Of a stretch of DNA of 7,798 nucleotides, positions 4,684 to 7,798 are shown piece by piece. This stretch comes from Candidatus Methanogasteraceae archaeon UBA261 (lineage in GTDB: Archaea; Halobacteriota; Methanosarcinia; Methanosarcinales; Methanogasteraceae): positions 1-7,798 of the forward strand of contig DAWR01000111.1 in the NCBI GenBank assembly GCA_002506015.1. The letters are read 5' to 3'. Both the position numbers and the translations under genes were made by a program. The notes under the pieces were generated by a model. The model saw nothing but the letters and a program-made list of their open reading frames with translations. It did no database searches and was not told the DNA's origin. Numbering within the stretch: the stretch's first letter is position 1; each line of letters begins with the position of its first letter.

Positions 4684-7230
4684 GTGGACAGGTCAATTAG
4701 AATCGTACTTACTCTCGCGCTGATTATTAGCATCTGCGAAACAGCGGGCGCGACAGAATTCTATGTCAACGAGACCGGATGGTTCCGCGAAGGGGGATTG
4801 TTCAACGCAAGCGAGGCACCGATACAGTCTGCAATAAACAATGCATCCGATTATGGCAGAATTCACGTGTATAACGGGAGCTACACCGAGAATGTGGATA
4901 TCAGGATACCGGTCACTCTTGTGGGCGAGGGCGCAGATCTGGTGCGGGTTACTGCGGCGGATGCATCGGATCATGTCTTCAGCGTGACTGCTGACCATGT
5001 GAACATCAGCGGGTTTACGGTAACCGGCATAAACAGCACAACAGGGACCGGGCGGTGTGCTTCTGGCATACATCTGTACTACGCAGACCACTGCAACATC
5101 TCAAATAACAACGTCTCGTGCAACAGGGGTTTCAGTGTTTCCGGCATACATGCAAACCATTCGCATGGCTGCATAATCGCAAATAACCGTGTGCATGATG
5201 ACTACTTTGGCATACACGTCAGCTACTCCAGAGACAACGTCCTGCTCGAAAACGACGCTTCCGGATGCCATGACGGGTTCTGCATCCAGGTATCTGATCT
5301 CTGCACGCTTGCAGACAACATCGCAAGTCACAACCTCTTGGACTTGTACTATGGAACCGGCATACGTCTGCTATCGTCCAGCAGGATCAATATAACAAAC
5401 AACACCTGCAATAACAACAAACAGGGCGGTATCTGCCTGTCCGGGTCATCAGAGAACAACGTCCGGGACAACAAGTGCAATTCCGGCTATATGTATGGTA
5501 TACAACTGTTGAGATCGTCTCACAACAACTTTACAGGCAATACGTGCAACTCAAACCGGAATGGAATGGATGTAGTAGCCTCTTCCAGCTATAACGCAAT
5601 CATCGGAAATGATATCTCTCACAACACCGACGGGGTCTGGCTCGCATCGCCACACAACACGTTCAGCGAAAACGTGTTCGATTCAAATACCCACCGCAGC
5701 ATCTGCCTGGATGGTGCTGCAAGAGACGACTGCAACAACTCAATTGATACGACCAACACGATGAACGGGGGTGTTGTGCACTACTATTCCGATGTCCAAG
5801 ACCTGGAAATCGATGGAATCGAGAGTACGCACTTAACAGTTGCGTCAGGTGAAAATATCACGATACGGAATAATAACATAACAAACGGGGACGGTATATA
5901 TCTGATATATCTGAACGACTCCGTTGTTCTGAACAACACGGCATCAGAGAACTACGATGGACTATATCTCCAGTTCTGCTTCGATAATCTAATCAAAAAG
6001 AACACCTGTAACTCAAATGATTATCGCGGCATCTGTCTCTACACCAGAGCCGTTCATTCGCAGGCAAATAACAACACCATCCTTGGAAACACTGTATGCC
6101 AGAATGATTACGGGATAAGTACCCATGCATCCTCTGAAAACGATATCATCTCAAATAATGCATCCCTTAATCTAAACAATGGCATATCCATCTACGATGG
6201 CGATGACAACACCATCATTGGCAATACTGCGCACTCGAACAGATATTACGGGATATATCTCAGAGATTCCGAGAACAATTCCATTACTGAAAATTCGGCA
6301 AGTTCCAGCGAGTTGTACAGCGGGATCTACATCTACATGTCAGATAACAATGAACTGATCCGCAACATCGCAAGTCACAACGCATGGGATGGCATACGTC
6401 TGTACCACTCGGCTAATTCTGTTGTTACTGGAAATTGTGCGTCAGATAACGGCAACTACGGAATTGACGTATTCGGAGCGGACAATGCAACAGTACTGGA
6501 GAACACCGTCACGTACAACAACTATTCCGGAATTATTGTCTACGATATGACCACAACAGGTGGGGATATCGAGATACACAACAATACGATCACCAACAAC
6601 GGCAACTATGGGATCCTGGTGGATTCTGCAGCCTGTTTCACGAGAGCTGCGATGAACACGATTGGCGGCAGCAGATGCGGCATCCGACTGAGAAACGCAA
6701 GCGGAGTTACGATTGTGGCGAACACCGTTTCGGGTAACAACGTTGGAATCAATCTCACTGAATCGAGTGATAACCTCATCCACGACAACCACTTCGAGAA
6801 TGTGGTGAACGCACACGATTGCGGAGTTAACACCTGGAACACAACACCCATCGCGAGAACGGGTGGGACGAACATCGCGGGTGGTTCCTGGTTTGGCGGC
6901 AACTACTGGAATGATTACGCGGGTGAGGATCTGAACGGAGATGGGCTTGGTGATACGATGCTGCCCTACAACTCTTCGGGCAGTATACAGAATGGGGGTG
7001 ACCACCACCCACTGATGAGGATAGTGTGCGGAGAGGTTAACTGCGTAGAACCGATCAACATCATGGACGTGATGTTGCTACTGAACCGTATACATGAGTT
7101 CGAAGGTTATCCGCTGAAGAACGAGTGGGCAGGGAATGTGAATGGGGATTCTGATACAAACATCATGGATGTGGTGTTACTGCTGAACCACATATATGAC
7201 CCGATGGACTACCCATTGAATTGCATGTAA
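4684..7230 (+). CDS. Secreted NosD-like parallel beta-helix protein with C-terminal dockerin
   Basis: An 848-residue extracellular protein. Residues 1-23 are a signal peptide (basic DRSIR, hydrophobic IVLTLALIISI, then AGA before TEF). From about 24 to 760 it is a right-handed parallel beta-helix of the NosD/PbH1 (CASH) type, with coils of about 22-24 residues repeating patterns such as NxIxxNxxxxNxxGIxL. A non-helical insertion near 357-375 (NTMNGGVVHYYSD) divides it into two helix blocks, as in other archaeal NosD-like proteins. GGNYWNDYAGEDLNGDGLGD is the typical end cap. A type I-like dockerin follows (about 780-848): two NIMDV-LLLN-I repeats, the second with a full calcium loop (N818, N820, D822, D829), the first with Glu784 and Val788 at usual Asp positions. 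Many N-x-S/T sites suggest N-glycosylation. No catalytic residues are identifiable, so binding, adhesin or scaffold are all possible. The next gene encodes a cohesin, the expected dockerin partner. Confidence 0.88.
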   Translation: MDRSIRIVLTLALIISICETAGATEFYVNETGWFREGGLFNASEAPIQSAINNASDYGRIHVYNGSYTENVDIRIPVTLVGEGADLVRVTAADASDHVFSVTADHVNISGFTVTGINSTTGTGRCASGIHLYYADHCNISNNNVSCNRGFSVSGIHANHSHGCIIANNRVHDDYFGIHVSYSRDNVLLENDASGCHDGFCIQVSDLCTLADNIASHNLLDLYYGTGIRLLSSSRINITNNTCNNNKQGGICLSGSSENNVRDNKCNSGYMYGIQLLRSSHNNFTGNTCNSNRNGMDVVASSSYNAIIGNDISHNTDGVWLASPHNTFSENVFDSNTHRSICLDGAARDDCNNSIDTTNTMNGGVVHYYSDVQDLEIDGIESTHLTVASGENITIRNNNITNGDGIYLIYLNDSVVLNNTASENYDGLYLQFCFDNLIKKNTCNSNDYRGICLYTRAVHSQANNNTILGNTVCQNDYGISTHASSENDIISNNASLNLNNGISIYDGDDNTIIGNTAHSNRYYGIYLRDSENNSITENSASSSELYSGIYIYMSDNNELIRNIASHNAWDGIRLYHSANSVVTGNCASDNGNYGIDVFGADNATVLENTVTYNNYSGIIVYDMTTTGGDIEIHNNTITNNGNYGILVDSAACFTRAAMNTIGGSRCGIRLRNASGVTIVANTVSGNNVGINLTESSDNLIHDNHFENVVNAHDCGVNTWNTTPIARTGGTNIAGGSWFGGNYWNDYAGEDLNGDGLGDTMLPYNSSGSIQNGGDHHPLMRIVCGEVNCVEPINIMDVMLLLNRIHEFEGYPLKNEWAGNVNGDSDTNIMDVVLLLNHIYDPMDYPLNCM

Positions 7231-7295
7231 GAATGCGACATAGAGATTGAGATATCAAGAGACAGACAGACATTGAGACAAGGGGGACACATAGA

Positions 7296-7798
7296 ATGGA
7301 AAAGAGGACAGCACTGTCGATTATGTCCGGTGTGCTGATTCTGCTACTATTTGCAGCATCAGCAGAATCGGCACCTAATACGGCATACCTTGACCCGCAG
7401 GATAGTAGCGTGCCTGACGGGTACGGCAACACCACTACCGTGTTGCTCAAACTGGACGCAACAGACGATATCGCCTGCTGGCAGACCGATATCTACTTCG
7501 ATCCGGATTGCGTGAACATAACGAACATTGATTTCACTGGCAGCCCCTTCGATACGCTGCCAAAGTGGAGTCACAACGGCAATTTTGTCAGGGCGAGCAG
7601 CATGATGCTTCTCTCCACCACCAGTGGTAGTGACCTGCTTCTTGCCACGATCACCATCCGTTGCAACTGCAGCGAATGCGACTATTGCGAGAGTAATCTC
7701 GCATTTACAGGGAGTCTGGTGTCTGACGACCACGGCGTCAATAAGCCATCCGAATGGCTCAACGGCACCGTTTCCTGTGGAATAGCTGACACCACACC
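7296..7798 (+). CDS. Secreted cohesin-domain protein, 3' end beyond window
   Basis: The frame is open from ATG 7296 to the window end (167 codons, no stop), so the gene is incomplete. AGGGGGAC nine bases upstream is a good ribosome binding site. Residues 1-23 form a signal peptide (EKR, then ALSIMSGVLILLLFAASA). Residues about 28-161 look like one cohesin domain, a beta-sandwich that binds dockerins. It has the opening LDPQDSSVPDGYGNTTTVLLKLDA, the IACWQTDIYFDPDCVNIT strand pair typical of the family, a central LLLATITI strand and the closing WLNGTVSC. An unusual CxCxxCxxC cluster lies at 123-131, with further Cys at 61, 72 and 161. It starts 65 bases after the dockerin gene with no terminator between, so the two are probably co-transcribed. 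What follows residue 167 (more cohesins, a cell-wall or membrane anchor) is unknown. The cohesin call rests on pattern recognition and context. Confidence 0.8.
   Translation, partial: MEKRTALSIMSGVLILLLFAASAESAPNTAYLDPQDSSVPDGYGNTTTVLLKLDATDDIACWQTDIYFDPDCVNITNIDFTGSPFDTLPKWSHNGNFVRASSMMLLSTTSGSDLLLATITIRCNCSECDYCESNLAFTGSLVSDDHGVNKPSEWLNGTVSCGIADTT

Noticed and set aside
6442..7008. Long minus-strand frame of 188 codons antisense to the beta-helix gene
   Set aside because: It is Val/Arg-rich with no domain and arises from the Asn-rich repeat codons on the other strand; the plus-strand frame has clear domain structure.

Overview
The window looks like archaeal, probably euryarchaeal, chromosome. 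The evidence is a cupin-type glucose-6-phosphate isomerase of the archaeal kind, a chorismate-lyase-like protein of the DUF98 family, a small protein resembling the archaeal DUF5611 family, GGTGG/GGAGG ribosome binding sites, T/A-rich boxes at archaeal promoter spacing, and a secreted NosD-like beta-helix protein with a C-terminal dockerin beside a cohesin gene. Extracellular cohesin/dockerin proteins are known from Archaeoglobus and from methane- and alkane-oxidising relatives of the methanogens. I lean towards that part of the tree, but cannot fix the lineage from sequence alone.

Layout. Bases 1-143 hold no gene I can support. proC (minus) and trxB (minus) follow, separated by 226 bases that contain the first copy of a palindromic, MITE-like repeat. 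About 400 bases of divergent intergenic DNA (2098-2511) carry a probable trxB promoter and a 12-bp perfect palindrome. Next is a tight plus-strand operon: pgiA, a DUF5611-like small protein that seems to start at a non-canonical ATC codon, and a chorismate-lyase-like gene joined to it by a TGATG stop/start overlap. Bases 4068-4683 are mostly intergenic. They hold a second copy of the MITE-like repeat, another hairpin and a probable promoter. From 4684 to the window end there is an extracellular module: a secreted parallel beta-helix protein (848 residues) ending in a dockerin, then the 5' part of a secreted cohesin protein that runs off the window.

How the genes fit together. proC makes proline and trxB maintains thioredoxin redox state; both are housekeeping genes. 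The pgiA operon combines sugar-phosphate interconversion with an aromatic (chorismate-derived) step and a protein of unknown role. The most interesting part is the last pair. A dockerin-bearing beta-helix protein directly upstream of a cohesin-bearing secreted protein suggests a two-component surface or extracellular complex held together by calcium-dependent cohesin-dockerin binding. The sequence shows no cellulase or other plant-polysaccharide enzyme.
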